DNA of 64,000 bases from Isoptericola sp. BMS4 (GTDB taxonomy: Bacteria; Actinomycetota; Actinomycetes; Actinomycetales; Cellulomonadaceae): assembly GCF_011634835.1 (NCBI RefSeq), contig NZ_SIRP01000001.1, positions 964,768-1,028,767 of the forward strand. Direction: 5' to 3'. Of this stretch, positions 36,555 to 44,487 are shown piece by piece (within the stretch, counting starts at the first letter, position 1; each line of letters opens with the position of its first letter). The notes under the pieces were generated by a model. The model searched no databases, was not told the origin of the DNA, and saw only the letters and a list, made by a program, of their open reading frames with translations. The translations under genes were made by a program, and so were the position numbers.

Positions 36555-37277
36555 TCAGCCGAGGGGTGCCGGGATCGTGAGCCCCGGGGGCAGGGTGCGG
36601 GACAGGACGTCGCGCAGGGCCGCCACCCGCGCGGCGCGGCCGTCGCCGGTGAGGCGCTCGACGGGCGCCGTGACGCTCACGGCCGCCACGGGGCGGCCCG
36701 CGCGCAGCACGGCGACGGCGACGCACGCGATGCCCGGCTCGTTCTCCTCCGTCTCGGCGGCGTACCCCCGCTCCCGCGCCTCGGCGAGGAGGGGCGAGAG
36801 GCGGTCGCCGGCGGCCGGGGACGGGGCGGTGGCGAGCATCGCGCGGCCGAGCGCCGTCGTGGCGGCGGGGAGGCGCCTGCCGACGGCGGACCAGACCCGC
36901 ACCGGCCGCTGCGGCTCGACCTTGTCCAGGTAGACGACCTCGTGACCGGCGAGGGTGCCGAGGTGCACCAGCTCGTCGACCTCGTCGCGCAGCGCCTCGA
37001 GCGCGGGGCGGACGATGCCGGGCAGGTTCTCCTCGGACAGGAACGCCGTGCCGAGGGCCAGGACGGCCGGGCCCAGGCGGTAGTCGCCCGCCGCCGTCTG
37101 CTCCGCGTACCCGCGGTGGCGCAGGGCGGCCAGGGTGCGGTGCAGGGTCGACTTGTTGGCGCCCACCTCTCCGGCGAGCTCGGCGAGCGCGAGGCCCCGG
37201 GCGCCGGCGCGGGCGAGCGCGTCCAGGGTGAGGAGCGCCTTGTCGACGCTGCCGAGCGGGCTCGGGGGTTGGGCCAT
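36555..37277 (-). CDS. IclR-family transcriptional regulator
   Basis: 240 residues. It has an N-terminal winged helix (LALAELAGEVGANKSTLHRTLAALRHRGY) and a C-terminal IclR effector domain with YLDKVEP and an ending typical for the family. It is divergent from eda-kdgK, whose promoter region contains an IclR-type palindrome, so it most likely controls KDG catabolism and itself, with KDG or KDPG as a plausible effector (KdgR-like). The family assignment is clear; the effector is inferred. Confidence 0.92.
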   Translation of the reverse strand: MAQPPSPLGSVDKALLTLDALARAGARGLALAELAGEVGANKSTLHRTLAALRHRGYAEQTAAGDYRLGPAVLALGTAFLSEENLPGIVRPALEALRDEVDELVHLGTLAGHEVVYLDKVEPQRPVRVWSAVGRRLPAATTALGRAMLATAPSPAAGDRLSPLLAEARERGYAAETEENEPGIACVAVAVLRAGRPVAAVSVTAPVERLTGDGRAARVAALRDVLSRTLPPGLTIPAPLG

Positions 37278-37297
37278 CGTCGCTCCGTCCTCTACTG

Positions 37298-37313
37298 TGT
37301 TCCGTAGTGAACA
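37298..37313. promoter_or_regulatory. IclR/KdgR-type operator between the IclR gene and eda
   Basis: TGTTC-CGTAGT-GAACA is a dyad with perfect 5-bp arms in the 68-bp divergent promoter. A looser relative, GTTCATCATAACGAAAC, follows before the eda start. The position suits autoregulation plus control of eda-kdgK. Confidence 0.6.
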
Positions 37314-37345
37314 ACAGGCGTTCATCATAACGAAACGGAGTCTCG

Positions 37346-38017
37346 ATGTCATCTCCCGACAGCCCGGCCGCGGGCGGCGACGTGCTCGCCGCCCTCGGCG
37401 CCCACCGGATCGTGCCCGTCGTCGTGGTCGAGGGGGCCGCCGACGGCGCCCGCCTCGCCGACGCGCTCGTCGCCGGCGGCCTGCCCGTCGCCGAGATCAC
37501 CCTGCGCACCGCGGGCGGCGTCGAGGCGATCCGCGCCGTCGTCGCCGCGCAGCCCGACGTCGTCGTCGGCGCGGGCACCGTCACCCGCGCCGACCAGGTC
37601 GACGCCGTGGCCGACGCCGGCGCGCGCTACGTGGTCTCGCCGGGGCTGTCCCGGGCCGTCGTCGAGCGCTGCGCCGAGCACGGGCTGCCCGTCCTGCCCG
37701 GCGTCGCGTCGCCCACCGAGATCATGGCCGCGCTCGACCTCGGGATCGACGTCGTCAAGCTCTTCCCCGCCTCCGTCGTCGGCGGCCCCGCCGCGATCAA
37801 GGCGTTCTCGGCGCCGTTCCCCGGCCTGCGCTTCGTGCCCACCGGCGGGGTGAACGCCGGCAATCTCGGCGAGTACCTCGGCCTCGCGCCCGTGCTCGCC
37901 GTCGGCGGCTCGTGGATGGTCGACAAGAAGCTCGTCGACGCCGGCGACTGGGCCGAGATCACCCGCCGCACCGCCGAGGCCGTCGCCCTGGCGCACCCCG
38001 AGTCGAAGGAGTCCTGA
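37346..38017 (+). CDS. eda: KDPG/KHG aldolase
   Basis: It cleaves 2-keto-3-deoxy-6-phosphogluconate to pyruvate and glyceraldehyde-3-phosphate. 223 residues; the class I aldolase barrel is shown by AEITLRTAGGVEAIRA, VVGAGTVTRADQ, FVVSPG-like YVVSPGLS, GVASPTEIMAALDLG and VVKLFPAS with the Schiff-base Lys, then VPTGGVNAGNLGEYL. Its TGA overlaps the kdgK start (TGATG), so the two are coupled. Confidence 0.96.
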   Translation: MSSPDSPAAGGDVLAALGAHRIVPVVVVEGAADGARLADALVAGGLPVAEITLRTAGGVEAIRAVVAAQPDVVVGAGTVTRADQVDAVADAGARYVVSPGLSRAVVERCAEHGLPVLPGVASPTEIMAALDLGIDVVKLFPASVVGGPAAIKAFSAPFPGLRFVPTGGVNAGNLGEYLGLAPVLAVGGSWMVDKKLVDAGDWAEITRRTAEAVALAHPESKES

Positions 38018-39123
38018 TGAGCAACCCGTCCCTGACCGTCCGTCCCGCCGCGGAGTCCCGCTACGACGTCGTCGCGCTCGGCGAGGTCATGCTCCGCATG
38101 GACCCGGGCGACCGCCGCATCCGCACCACCCGCAGCTTCGACGTCTGGGAGGGCGGCGGCGAGTACAACGTCGCCCGCGGTCTGCGCCGCTGCTTCGGCC
38201 TGCGCGGCGCGATCGTCACCGCGCTCGCGGACAACGAGGTCGGCCGGCTCGTCGAGGACTGCATGCTCACCGGCGGGCTGGACACCTCCTGGGTGCGGTG
38301 GCGCGACTTCGACGGCATCGGCCGCGAGGTGCGCAACGGGCTCAACTTCACCGAGCGCGGCTTCGGCGTGCGCGGCGCCGTCGGGGCCAGCGACCGCGGC
38401 CACACCGCCGTCTCCCAGATGCGGCCCGAGGACGTGGACTGGGACGCGCTGTTCTCCTCCGGCGTGCGCTGGCTGCACACGGGCGGCATCTTCGCGGCGC
38501 TGTCCGAGTCGACCGCCGACGTCGCGGAGGCCGCCATGTCCGCCGCCCGCCGGCACGGCACGATCGTGTCCTACGACCTCAACTACCGCCCCTCCCTGTG
38601 GAAGGGCATCGGCGGCGTGGAGCGGGCGCGCGAGGTCAACCGCCGGCTGGCCGAGCACGTGGACGTCATGATCGGCAACGAGGAGGACTTCACCGCCTCG
38701 CTCGGCTTCGAGGTCGAGGGTGTGGACGAGAACCTCACGGACCTCGACACGGGCGCGTTCCGCGCGATGATCGCCCGCGCGGCCGAGGAGTACCCGAACT
38801 TCCAGGTCATCGCGACCACGCTGCGCGGCGTCAAGAGCGCGTCGGTGAACGACTGGGGCGCTATCGCCTGGTCCCGGGCCGAGGGCTTCGCCGAGGCGAC
38901 CCACCGCCCGGACCTGGAGATCTTCGACCGCGTGGGCGGCGGCGACTCCTTCGCGTCCGGGCTGGCCTACGGGCTCATGGAGCTCGGCTCGCTCGCCGAG
39001 GCGGTGGAGTACGGCGCCGCGCACGGCGCGCTGGCCATGACCACGCCGGGGGACACCACCACGGCGACCCTCGCCGAGGTCGCCAAGCTCGCCTCCGGCG
39101 GCAGCGCCCGCGTTCAACGCTGA
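38017..39123 (+). CDS. kdgK: 2-keto-3-deoxygluconate kinase (PfkB family)
   Basis: It phosphorylates KDG to KDPG, the substrate of the preceding eda product. 368 residues: the N-terminal ALGEVMLRMDPG, the GGGEYNVARGLRRC substrate site, SYDLNYRPSLW, and the PfkB signature DRVGGGDSFASGLAYGL with the catalytic Asp. It is a little longer than most KdgK enzymes (about 310-330) because of inserts near 215-260. Gene context supports the specificity. A 50-nt hairpin repeat begins nine bases after its stop. Confidence 0.93.
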   Translation: MSNPSLTVRPAAESRYDVVALGEVMLRMDPGDRRIRTTRSFDVWEGGGEYNVARGLRRCFGLRGAIVTALADNEVGRLVEDCMLTGGLDTSWVRWRDFDGIGREVRNGLNFTERGFGVRGAVGASDRGHTAVSQMRPEDVDWDALFSSGVRWLHTGGIFAALSESTADVAEAAMSAARRHGTIVSYDLNYRPSLWKGIGGVERAREVNRRLAEHVDVMIGNEEDFTASLGFEVEGVDENLTDLDTGAFRAMIARAAEEYPNFQVIATTLRGVKSASVNDWGAIAWSRAEGFAEATHRPDLEIFDRVGGGDSFASGLAYGLMELGSLAEAVEYGAAHGALAMTTPGDTTTATLAEVAKLASGGSARVQR

Positions 39124-39132
39124 CGCCTTCGC

Positions 39133-39182
39133 GAGTTGTCAGGTCCAGCGCGACGTATACCGCGCGCAGGGCCTGACAACTC
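39133..39182. repeat. 50-nt hairpin repeat, copy 2
   Basis: The ends GAGTTGTCAGG and CCTGACAACTC are perfect inverted repeats, with a partly paired middle and GTAT at the centre. It is oriented opposite to copy 3 (39314-39363), with which it shares about 45 of 50 positions when one is reverse-complemented. It likely terminates kdgK. Confidence 0.75.
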
Positions 39183-39189
39183 CCGGGAG

Positions 39190-39306
39190 GGCGGGTTCAA
39201 GCGGTCGTCGCAACACCTGATCTAGCGAGGGGTGTTGCGATGGGTGACCAACCGCCTACTCTTGACAGCCTGACGACGCGTGTTGCGACGACCGCTTGAA
39301 CCCGCC
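39190..39306. mobile_element. 117-bp MITE-like element with perfect 27-bp terminal inverted repeats
   Basis: Positions 39190-39216 are the exact reverse complement of 39280-39306 (key sequence GGCGGGTTCAAG at the left end). The trinucleotide GAG lies immediately outside both ends (39187-39189 and 39307-39309), consistent with a target-site duplication. The interior holds a second 8-bp pairing (39210-39217 with 39231-39238) and a 20-codon open frame from ATG 39240, but no transposase. It looks like a non-autonomous remnant of an insertion sequence; the parental family is unidentified. Confidence 0.65.
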
Positions 39307-39313
39307 GAGCGTC

Positions 39314-39363
39314 GAGTTGTCAGGCTGAGCGCGGGGTATACGTCGCGCTGGGCCTGACAACTC
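39314..39363. repeat. 50-nt hairpin repeat, copy 3
   Basis: It has the same 11-nt ends and GTAT centre as copy 2 but lies in the opposite orientation, on the other side of the MITE-like element. Its last bases overlap the stop codon of the LacI gene (39362-39364), so it probably forms the terminator of that gene. Confidence 0.75.
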
Positions 39364-40381
39364 AGGCGGGTGGGGGAGCGGTGGACTCGCGCACCACGAG
39401 CTCGGTGGCGAGGTTGACGCCGGGGGCGGTCGGGGTGCGCCCGGCGGCGAGGTCGAGCACCATGCGCGCGGCGGTGGTGCCCATCTCTCGCAGCGGCTGG
39501 CGCACGGTCGTGAGCGGCGGTGCCGTCCACTGCGCGAGGGGGAGGTCGTCGTAGCCGACGACCGACACGTCGTCGGGCACCCGCAGCCCGAGCTCCTGGG
39601 CCGCGCGCAGCGCCCCGATGGCCTGCATGTCCGACCCGGCGAAGATGCCGGTGGGCCGGTCCGGCCGATCGAGCAGCTCGCGGCCCGCGGCGTACCCGGA
39701 CTCGACCTCGAAGTTGCCGGACCGCACGAGCGCCGGGTCGAGGGACCGGCCTGCGCCCTCCAGCGCGGTGCGGAAGCCGTCCATCCGCGCCCGGCTGCAC
39801 AGCATGTCGGCGGGCCCGGCGATGCCCGCGATCCGCAGGTGCCCGAGCTCCAGCAGGTGGCGTGCCGCGGCGAGCCCGCCGTTCCAGTTGTCGGAGCCGA
39901 CCGTCGGCACGTTCGCGGGCGGCTCGCCGTCGGTGTCGATGACGGCGAACGGGATGGACCGGCTGGTGAGCTGCCGCTGCTGGGGGTCGGTGAGCCGGGA
40001 CGCCACGAGCAGCACGCCGACGGGCGGGCGGGCGAGCGTGGTGTCGAGCCAGGTGCGCGGCGGCCGGTGCTCGCCGCCGAGCTCGGACAGGATCACGCTG
40101 GTGCGCGCCTCGGCGGCGGCGGACTCGACGCCGCGGATGATCTCCATGGACCACGGCGACCCGAGCCGGTGGAAGACCAGATCGACCAGGCCGGTGCCGG
40201 CCGGCGGCGGTGCGGAGCGGCGGCGCCGGTAGCCGTGGCTCTCGAGCGCAGCCTCCACCCGCGAGCGGGTCCCGGCCGCCACGTCCGCGCGTCCGTTGAG
40301 CACCTTCGAGACGGTGGGCGCGGAGACGCCCACCTCGCGGGCGATCTCGGCGATCGTCGGGGTGGCGGGGGGCAGGGTCAT
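39362..40381 (-). CDS. LacI-family transcriptional regulator
   Basis: 339 residues. It has an N-terminal LacI helix-turn-helix (PTIAEIAREVGVSAPTVSKVLNG, then TRSRVEAALESHGY) and a periplasmic-binding-protein-like effector domain ending in VVGYDDLPLAQWTAPPLTTVRQP. It is divergent from the LplB/YtcP/LipO importer and GH39 operon, with CGAAACTTTCG sites at the shared promoter, so it is most likely the local repressor of xylo- or aldouronate-oligosaccharide use. The start is ATG 40381; longer readings cross the operator. Confidence 0.93.
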   Translation of the reverse strand: MTLPPATPTIAEIAREVGVSAPTVSKVLNGRADVAAGTRSRVEAALESHGYRRRRSAPPPAGTGLVDLVFHRLGSPWSMEIIRGVESAAAEARTSVILSELGGEHRPPRTWLDTTLARPPVGVLLVASRLTDPQQRQLTSRSIPFAVIDTDGEPPANVPTVGSDNWNGGLAAARHLLELGHLRIAGIAGPADMLCSRARMDGFRTALEGAGRSLDPALVRSGNFEVESGYAAGRELLDRPDRPTGIFAGSDMQAIGALRAAQELGLRVPDDVSVVGYDDLPLAQWTAPPLTTVRQPLREMGTTAARMVLDLAAGRTPTAPGVNLATELVVRESTAPPPA

Positions 40382-40438
40382 CGTCGTCTCACTCCAGGCT
40401 CGACGGCGGGCGCGGAGTGAAAACGTCCGCACACTCGC

Positions 40439-40449
40439 CGAAACTTTCG
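40439..40449. promoter_or_regulatory. LacI-type operator CGAAACTTTCG
   Basis: A perfect 11-bp palindrome around a central C, 58 bp upstream of the LacI gene start. This CGAAA-N-TTTCG form is known for xylan-pathway LacI regulators in actinobacteria, so autoregulation is likely. Confidence 0.65.
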
Positions 40450-40622
40450 AATCCGAGGCTACACCACGCCCCCCGCAGGATGGCGGTGTCAGCGACGCAT
40501 GGTCGTCCGCGTGTTCCCTTGCGTGCAGCCGATCTGCGACACGAGCGTCCGGTGCCGTGACCAGACCGTGATGGATCGCCCCTTGACCGCACCGTGATGC
40601 GCGCCATATCGTCCACGCATCG

Positions 40623-40647
40623 ACAACGTTTTCAAAGTCGAAAGTTG
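40623..40647. promoter_or_regulatory. Second LacI-type operator next to the importer promoter
   Basis: CAACGTTTTC and GAAAGTTG flank AAAGTC as an extended imperfect dyad, containing TCGAAAGTT, the reverse complement of AACTTTCGA in the first operator. It lies just downstream of the TATCGT -10 candidate, a position suited to repression. Confidence 0.6.
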
Positions 40648-40713
40648 CGATCCGAACGGCGCCGTGGCCGGGACGGATCGGTGCGCACGACGAGGTGACG
40701 AGCCGGAGGACGC

Positions 40714-41727
40714 ATGACACAGGGGACAGGGGCGGCCACCGCCGTCCCGGACGTGGGGGCGGTGCAGCCGCCCCCGGAGCCCGGGGGGCCGCCGGGCCCG
40801 GACGGTGGCCGGCGGCGGCCGGCCCGGCGGACGTGGGCCGAGGCGCTGCGCAAGGACTGGCGGCTCTACACGTTCCTGATCCTGCCGGTCGCCTTCCTGC
40901 TGCTGTTCCGGTACGTCCCGATGGCGGGCAACGTCGTCGCGTTCCGGCGCTTCCGGCCGGGTGGGTCGATCTTCGGCGACGAGTGGGTCGGGCTCCACTA
41001 CGTCCAGATGTTCTTGAACGACCCGACGTTCTGGCGCGTGTTCACCAACACGGCGATCCTCGGGGCGCTCACCCTGGTGGTGGTCTTCCCGCTGCCGATC
41101 GTCCTCGCGCTGATGCTCAACGAGCTGAGGTCGCGCAGGTTCAAGAAGGTCGTCCAGACGATCACCTACCTGCCGCACTTCATGTCGATCGTGATCGTCG
41201 CAGGGTTCGTGTACGAGCTGACGGCCCTCAACGGCACGATCAACCAGCTCATCACCGCGACCGGCGGCGACGAGATCGCCTTCATGCAGGAGGCCGACTG
41301 GTTCCGCACCGTCTACGTCTCCTCCGAGATCTGGCAGGTCGTCGGCTTCGGCACGATCCTCTACCTCGCGTCGCTGACGACCATCGACGACCAGCTCTAC
41401 GAGGCGGCCAGGATCGACGGTGCGAACCGCTGGCAACAGACCTGGCACATCACGCTGCCGGGCATCCGCCCGACGATCGTGGTGCTGCTCATCCTCAACA
41501 TCGGCACCTTCATGGCGGTCGGCTTCGAGAAGGTCCTGCTGCTGTACAACCCGCTGACCTACCCGACGGCGGACGTCATCGCCACGTACCTGTATCGCGT
41601 CGGCCTGACGAGCGGAAGCTTCTCCTACGCGGCGGCGATCGGCCTCTTCGAGGCCCTCATCGGCCTGACGCTCGTGCTGTCGGCGAACGCGATCTCGAAG
41701 CGACTGGTTGGAGCCTCCCTGTGGTGA
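40714..41727 (+). CDS. ABC transporter permease (LplB-like)
   Basis: 337 residues: a Pro/Gly-rich cytoplasmic N-terminus (1-45), then six helices with the EAA loop QLYEAARIDGANRWQQTW. The segment LYTFLILPVAFLLLFRYVPMAGNVVAF is typical for LplB/aldouronate-type permeases. GGAGGAC precedes ATG 40714. It pairs with the YtcP-like permease encoded with a 4-bp overlap. Confidence 0.94.
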   Translation: MTQGTGAATAVPDVGAVQPPPEPGGPPGPDGGRRRPARRTWAEALRKDWRLYTFLILPVAFLLLFRYVPMAGNVVAFRRFRPGGSIFGDEWVGLHYVQMFLNDPTFWRVFTNTAILGALTLVVVFPLPIVLALMLNELRSRRFKKVVQTITYLPHFMSIVIVAGFVYELTALNGTINQLITATGGDEIAFMQEADWFRTVYVSSEIWQVVGFGTILYLASLTTIDDQLYEAARIDGANRWQQTWHITLPGIRPTIVVLLILNIGTFMAVGFEKVLLLYNPLTYPTADVIATYLYRVGLTSGSFSYAAAIGLFEALIGLTLVLSANAISKRLVGASLW

Positions 41728-42644
41728 CCACGACTCCGAAGACCCCGGACATCTCGGCGGTCCGGACGGTACCGACGACGGTCAAGGACGGCCGTGCCTA
41801 CACGGTGTTCCGGATGGTCAACGTCGTCCTGCTGGTCGCGATCTGCCTCGTGACCCTGTATCCCTTCGTGAACCTGATCGCCCAGTCGTTCAGCTCGCAG
41901 GGCTACATCATGGCGGGCGAGGTGAACCTCTGGCCGAAGGGGTTCAACCTCACGACGTTCGAGAGGGTGTTCGGCGACGAGCGGTTCTGGAGCGGTTACC
42001 GGAACACGATCATCCAGACCGTTCTGGCGACCACCATCGCGATGGTCCTCACGACGACGATGGCCTACGCGTTGGCGAAGGGGCATCTCAAGGGTCGGTC
42101 GTTCTTCATCGGGCTCGTCGTCGTGACGATGTTCTTCAACGGCGGACTGATCCCGAACTACCTGCTCATCACCGACCTCGGGCTCAAGAACTCGGTCTGG
42201 GCGATCGTCCTGCCCAACGCGATCAGCGCCTTCAACCTGCTGGTGATGAAGTCGTTCTTCGAGAACTTCCCTGCGGAGCTCGAGGAAGCGGCGTCGATCG
42301 ACGGGCTCACCACGTACGGCGTCTTCGGCCGCATCGTGGTGCCGCTGTCGAAGGCCGTCATCGCCACGATGATCCTCTTCTACGCCGTGTCGTTCTGGAA
42401 CGCCTGGTTCCCGGCGTTCCTCTACCTGAGCGACCCGGAGCTGCAACCGGTCACCCTGTACCTGCGCAACCTGCTGGCCGGCGCCATGGGCAGCGGCAAC
42501 GAGGCGGGGATGGAGTCCGTGCAGATCGGCGCGAACATCCAGGCGGTGGCGATGCTGCTGACCGTCCTGCCGATCATCTGCTTCTACCCGTTCATCCAGA
42601 AGTACTTCGTGTCCGGCGTGATGCTCGGCTCCGTCAAGGGCTGA
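41724..42644 (+). CDS. ABC transporter permease (YtcP-like)
   Basis: 306 residues from GTG 41724, overlapping the previous stop (GTGA). Six helices, with the EAA loop ELEEAASIDGLTTYGVFGRI. The C-terminus QKYFVSGVMLGSVKG is characteristic of the YtcP family. LplB-YtcP-LipO sets in Gram-positives import aldotetraouronic acid and other complex oligosaccharides; no ATPase is encoded nearby. Confidence 0.94.
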   Translation: MTTTPKTPDISAVRTVPTTVKDGRAYTVFRMVNVVLLVAICLVTLYPFVNLIAQSFSSQGYIMAGEVNLWPKGFNLTTFERVFGDERFWSGYRNTIIQTVLATTIAMVLTTTMAYALAKGHLKGRSFFIGLVVVTMFFNGGLIPNYLLITDLGLKNSVWAIVLPNAISAFNLLVMKSFFENFPAELEEAASIDGLTTYGVFGRIVVPLSKAVIATMILFYAVSFWNAWFPAFLYLSDPELQPVTLYLRNLLAGAMGSGNEAGMESVQIGANIQAVAMLLTVLPIICFYPFIQKYFVSGVMLGSVKG

Positions 42645-42735
42645 GCCGACCGCGACCGACCTCGGCCGGCCCGGCCGGTGGGAGTCGTCCTTTCCCGAAT
42701 CAGTCGAACAACGACGTTCACCGCAGGAGGAGATC

Positions 42736-44394
42736 ATGAAGATCGTCAACAGGAACAAGGCCGTCGTGGGAACGACCGTTGTCGCCCTGGTCGCCACGCT
42801 CACCGCCTGCGGGCCGGGAGGCGGTGAGGAGTCGGAGGAGGGCAGCGGCGAGATCGACATGTCCACCCAGGTCGGGTACATGGAGGACTTCGAGGCCGGG
42901 GACACCTTCAAGGCCACCGAGCCCGTGGAGTTCGGTCTGCTCTACCGTGACCACCCGAACTACCCCTTCAAGGAGGACTGGTCGATCGTCCAGCACTTCG
43001 AGAAGGACCACCACGTCACGTTCGACTACGAGAACGTGCCGCTCGAGGACATGCAGCAGAAGCGGTCGATCCTGATCGGCTCGGGCGAGGCCCCCGACAT
43101 CATGCCGTCCACGTACGCGGGCGACGAGGTGCAGTTCATCAGCGGCGGGGCGATCCTGCCGATCTCGGACTACGTGCAGTACATGCCCAACTTCCAGCAG
43201 AAGGTCGAGGAGTGGGACCTCACCGACGAGGTCGAGGCCCAGCGCCAGGCCGACGGCAAGTACTACATGATCCCGGGCTTCCACGAGGTTCCCAAGCACC
43301 AGTACTCCATCGCCATCCGGCAGGACCTGTGGGACGACGCGGGCCTCGAGCACCCCGCCACCTGGGACGAGTTCGCCGAGCAGCTGAAGATCATCGCCGA
43401 GGAGAACCCTGAGCTCGACTACGCGATGACGGACCGTTGGTCGATCAACGGCCCGATCGAGGCGACGATGCAGGCTGCCGCGCCGAACTTCGGCACGGTC
43501 GCCGGGTGGGGCTACGGCCTGGGGCTGCAGTGGAACGTCGACGAGGGCAGGTACGAGTACGCCGGCGGCTCCGACGAGTACAAGGCGCTCGTGGAGTACT
43601 TCGCCGGTCTCGTCGCCGACGGCCTCCTCGATCCGGAGGCGATGACGCAGGAGGACAAGCAGGCTGAGGAGAAGTTCGCCTCCGGCAAGGCCGCCGCGAT
43701 GGGGACCAACGACCAGACGCTCCTGGAGTACCGGGACGCCTTCGCGGAGACCGGGAACGACGACGCCGAGATCGCGCAGATCGTCGTGCCGGGCGGCCCC
43801 GCGGGCGACTTCATCCCCGGCGGGATGCGCGCCGAGTCCGGCCTGATGTTCTCGGCGCAGGCCGCCGAGCAGGACGACTTCCTGGCGATGCTGCAGTTCG
43901 TCGACTGGCTCTACTACTCCGACGAGGGCCTCGAGTTCGCCAAGTGGGGCGTCGAGGGCGAGACGTTCGAGTGGGAGGGCGACGAGCGCGTCCTGAAGGA
44001 CGACGTCGGCTGGGGCGCGCTCAACCCGGGCGCGCCGAAGCTCCTCAACGCCGACCTCGGCTTCTACAACGGCGTGTGGTCCATCGCGCACGGTTCCACC
44101 GAGGAGCTCGACAAGTCGATGCTCAGCGACGAGGCCGTCGAGTTCATCGACGGGATGAACGCGGTCAAGGAGGAGCTGCCGATCCCCCCGACCGTCCAGT
44201 ACGACGAGATGGAGCAGGAGCAGGCCGGCCTGCAGCAGACGACCCTGCAGGACGTCGTCATGCAGAACACGGCGGCGTTCATCCTCGGCCAGCGCTCCCT
44301 CGACGAGTGGGACGCGTACGTCGCCGAGCTCGAGGGCGCCGGGATGTCCGCGTACGTCGACCGCGCGAACGCCGCCGCGGGGGTCGCGGAGTAA
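42736..44394 (+). CDS. Substrate-binding lipoprotein of an LplB/YtcP-type importer
   Basis: 552 residues, the large size typical of LipO/aldouronate-binding proteins. The lipoprotein signal ends in ATLTAC, and the mature part starts with acidic residues. Motifs include EPVEFGLLYRDHPNYPFKED, IPGFHEVPKHQYSIAIRQDLWDDAGL and a C-terminal QNTAAFILGQRSLDEWDAYV. AGGAGGAG precedes ATG 42736. A 13-bp hairpin follows, likely favouring accumulation of binding-protein mRNA over the downstream genes. Confidence 0.94.
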   Translation: MKIVNRNKAVVGTTVVALVATLTACGPGGGEESEEGSGEIDMSTQVGYMEDFEAGDTFKATEPVEFGLLYRDHPNYPFKEDWSIVQHFEKDHHVTFDYENVPLEDMQQKRSILIGSGEAPDIMPSTYAGDEVQFISGGAILPISDYVQYMPNFQQKVEEWDLTDEVEAQRQADGKYYMIPGFHEVPKHQYSIAIRQDLWDDAGLEHPATWDEFAEQLKIIAEENPELDYAMTDRWSINGPIEATMQAAAPNFGTVAGWGYGLGLQWNVDEGRYEYAGGSDEYKALVEYFAGLVADGLLDPEAMTQEDKQAEEKFASGKAAAMGTNDQTLLEYRDAFAETGNDDAEIAQIVVPGGPAGDFIPGGMRAESGLMFSAQAAEQDDFLAMLQFVDWLYYSDEGLEFAKWGVEGETFEWEGDERVLKDDVGWGALNPGAPKLLNADLGFYNGVWSIAHGSTEELDKSMLSDEAVEFIDGMNAVKEELPIPPTVQYDEMEQEQAGLQQTTLQDVVMQNTAAFILGQRSLDEWDAYVAELEGAGMSAYVDRANAAAGVAE

Positions 44395-44433
44395 CCACGG
44401 TCACCTGCGTCGTCACCATGACGGCGGAAGCCC

Positions 44434-44465
44434 GGTGGTGCGCCGGGACGCACCGGCGCACCACC
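44434..44465 (+). terminator. Intercistronic hairpin between the binding-protein gene and GH39
   Basis: A perfect 13-bp stem (GGTGGTGCGCCGG with CCGGCGCACCACC) around a 6-nt GACGCA loop. It lies in the 93-bp gap inside the operon, so partial termination or mRNA 3'-end protection is more likely than full termination. Confidence 0.6.
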
Positions 44466-44487
44466 ACGTCCCTCGCGAAGGAGCCAC

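Larger units (their letters stand above)
40382..40713. promoter_or_regulatory. Divergent promoter region between lacI-type gene and importer operon
   Basis: 332 bp without a gene. It contains two likely LacI operators (annotated separately), a promoter-like TTGACC (40583-40588) spaced 18 bp from TATCGT (40607-40612) on the plus strand, and two short related direct repeats, GACCAGACCGTGATGG (40558-40573) and GACCGCACCGTGATGC (40585-40600). Confidence 0.55.

Noticed and set aside
39240-39299. A 20-codon open frame inside the MITE-like element as a gene
   Set aside because: It is too short, matches no known family, and partly consists of the terminal inverted repeat; I treat it as incidental.
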